Both the position numbers and the translations under genes were made by a program. Of a stretch of DNA of 64,000 nucleotides, positions 62,657 through 64,000 are shown piece by piece. The DNA is from UBA10646 sp046296295 (GTDB lineage Bacteria > Bacteroidota > Bacteroidia > Chitinophagales > Chitinophagaceae): positions 62,001 to 126,000 of the forward strand of contig JBKBLG010000002.1 of assembly GCA_046296295.1 (NCBI GenBank), read 5' to 3'. How positions within the stretch are numbered: the stretch's first letter is position 1; each line of letters starts with the position of its first letter. The notes under the pieces are model-generated. The model worked only from the letters and a program-made list of their open reading frames with translations, was not told the DNA's origin and searched no databases.

Positions 62657-64000
62657 TTGTCGATCAAAAAACTTGCATCACACACCATCTATTATGGACT
62701 GAGTAGCATTGCCGCCAAGTTCATCAATTATTTGCTTACACCCTACCTCACGAACAACGATGCTGTTAGCATTGGCGATTATGGTAAGATGACGGCCATG
62801 TACGCCATCATTCCTATCATCAATATCATATTCACCTATGGTATGGAAACAGCCTACTTTAAGTTTATTCAAAATGAAGCTACAAGCGAAAAGGTGAATA
62901 GCACTACATCTATTTCTATTATTGTTAGTACCACTATTTTAACCGCCGCTGGTTGGTTTATGGCTAGCCCAATAGCTACCATTGCATCTTTACAAGGTTT
63001 TGAAAACTGGGTTCAAATTAGCCTGCTCATTATAGCACTCGATGCGTTAAGTGCCATTCCCTTTGCAAGGCTTCGTAACGAAGGCCGACCATTGCTTTTT
63101 GCTTTTATCAGAATAGCAAGTATTCTACTTAATGTAGGTTTAACGTTATTCTTTTTAAGTTACTGCCCCAAACAAGTGGCAGCACACCCCAATAGTTGGT
63201 ATATTCTTGTTTACAACCCAGCGGTGAATCCGGTTACCTATATTCTTATTGCCAATTTAGCCCAAAGTGCCTTTACCTTTTTATTACTGAGCAAGTGGCT
63301 ACTTCCCAAACAATGGCATTTTGATATCGCCTTATGGCAAAAAATGATAGCCTATGCACTACCCATGCTACTTGCGGGCATGGGCGGCATGATTAATGAA
63401 ACATTCGACAGGCTGATGTTAGGCTGGTGGTTACCCGCCGGCAGCGATTTCGATGCACAACGAGGCATCTACGGTGCTTGTTACAAGTTAAGCCTACTCA
63501 TCACTCTTTTCATTCAAGCCTTTCGCATGGGTGCCGAGCCCTTCTTTTTTAAGCAAGCACAAGGCACTAACCCGCAAATCATTTACGCAAGGGTTATGAA
63601 GTTTTTTGTCATCACACTATGCTTCATCTTTCTTGGCGTAACCCTGTATATGCCAATACTCAAATACTTTATTGGCCAAAAATATTGGGCCGGCCTCGGT
63701 ATTGTACCTTTATTACTGTTAGCCAATATGGCGTTAGGCATTTATTATAACCTAAGTGTTTGGTATAAGGTAACTTCTAACACCATGGCAGGTGCATACA
63801 TTACCCTGGCAGGCGTTGCCATCACCTTTGCTGTTAACTATTTATTCATCCCTTCTTATGGTTATGTAGCCTGTGCTTGGGCTACTTTTCTATGCTACAC
63901 CTGCATGATGATAATTAGCTTCCTATGGGGCCAAAAGCACTATTTCATTCCTTACAAATGGAAAAAGCTGCTTGCCTACATTGTAATTGTACTACTGTTG
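62657..64000 (+). CDS. Polysaccharide flippase (Wzx/MOP), 3' end cut by window
   Basis: The frame is open to the last base of the window. It begins after an in-frame stop at 62642 and has no ATG near the expected start, so the TTG at 62657 (reading SIKKLASHTIYYGLSSIAAK after it) is the likely start. The protein has many hydrophobic segments and the flippase pattern FINYLLTPYLT, MPMLLAGMGGMINETFDRLMLGWWLP (in part) and AFRMGAEPFFFKQA. It is a second, different flippase from the one at 24831 and has no sugar genes near it inside the window. Confidence 0.85.
   Translation, partial: MSIKKLASHTIYYGLSSIAAKFINYLLTPYLTNNDAVSIGDYGKMTAMYAIIPIINIIFTYGMETAYFKFIQNEATSEKVNSTTSISIIVSTTILTAAGWFMASPIATIASLQGFENWVQISLLIIALDALSAIPFARLRNEGRPLLFAFIRIASILLNVGLTLFFLSYCPKQVAAHPNSWYILVYNPAVNPVTYILIANLAQSAFTFLLLSKWLLPKQWHFDIALWQKMIAYALPMLLAGMGGMINETFDRLMLGWWLPAGSDFDAQRGIYGACYKLSLLITLFIQAFRMGAEPFFFKQAQGTNPQIIYARVMKFFVITLCFIFLGVTLYMPILKYFIGQKYWAGLGIVPLLLLANMALGIYYNLSVWYKVTSNTMAGAYITLAGVAITFAVNYLFIPSYGYVACAWATFLCYTCMMIISFLWGQKHYFIPYKWKKLLAYIVIVLLL

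Noticed and set aside
1..64000. tRNA, rRNA, CRISPR array, transposase, riboswitch
   Set aside because: Intergenic regions were read on both strands and showed no cloverleaf with a T-loop, no regularly spaced repeats and no transposase motifs; weak RNA elements could still be missed by eye.

Overview
The window is about 40% GC by eye and carries typical Bacteroidota features: a TonB-dependent receptor with a CarboxypepD_reg-like N-terminal domain, many short signal-peptide proteins, two ECF sigma factors, a fasciclin protein, promoters of the TTG-N19-TAnnTTTG type, and few recognisable Shine-Dalgarno sequences. The gene content and the carotenoid set suggest a pigmented, free-living Chitinophagaceae-like bacterium. 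That placement is an inference, because there is no rRNA or other marker gene here. I saw no tRNA, rRNA, CRISPR array or transposase.

Layout. (1) 1-3012: the 3' part of a TonB-dependent receptor, then 626 bp without a convincing gene. (2) 3013-5523: aspartate kinase and an Ldh-family oxidoreductase. (3) 5582-14545, minus strand: a carotenoid operon (ECF sigma, crtI, crtB, idi, crtD-like, cruF-like, crtZ, crtY, yceI) next to a MerR/B12-binding regulator that keeps the residues of the light sensor CarH. The gene set fits a monocyclic hydroxylated carotenoid of the saproxanthin/myxol type. (4) 14741-32036, minus strand: a polysaccharide operon from a good promoter at 32110-32140 to a terminator at 14692-14720. 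It encodes two Wza-like/Wzz-like export pairs, Wzy, Wzx, three glycosyltransferases, GDP-fucose enzymes (gmd, fcl) and dTDP-sugar enzymes (rfbB, rfbC, rfbA). (5) 32299-45680: mixed housekeeping and accessory genes, including an acyltransferase-like membrane protein, VanZ, fasciclin, an ECF sigma/anti-sigma/outer-membrane protein module, an isolated paaZ, feoB, mpg and DoxX. (6) 45759-49803: an AT-rich two-gene island with a NERD-like/UvrD-like helicase split by one frameshift and an SMC/OLD-like ATPase without a TOPRIM domain. It resembles an anti-phage defence system. (7) 50032-64000: a tricorn-like S41 protease, an M23 peptidase, an aldo/keto reductase, pdxA, an aldose epimerase, an ABC exporter with a LolA-like protein, arfB, an MbnP/MbnH-like pair, and a flippase cut by the window end.

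The most unusual signal is not a gene. A 14-bp word, CATTTACCGTAAGG (core TTRCCGYAAGG), occurs at least 26 times on either strand, where about 0.1 would be expected by chance. It lies in intergenic gaps and inside unrelated genes in five different reading frames, so selection appears to act on the DNA and not on the proteins. A one-base-shorter relative (CATTTACGTAAGT) is also common. It looks like a highly iterated genomic word, comparable in behaviour to DNA-uptake sequences or HIP1, and I know of no description of it in this phylum.
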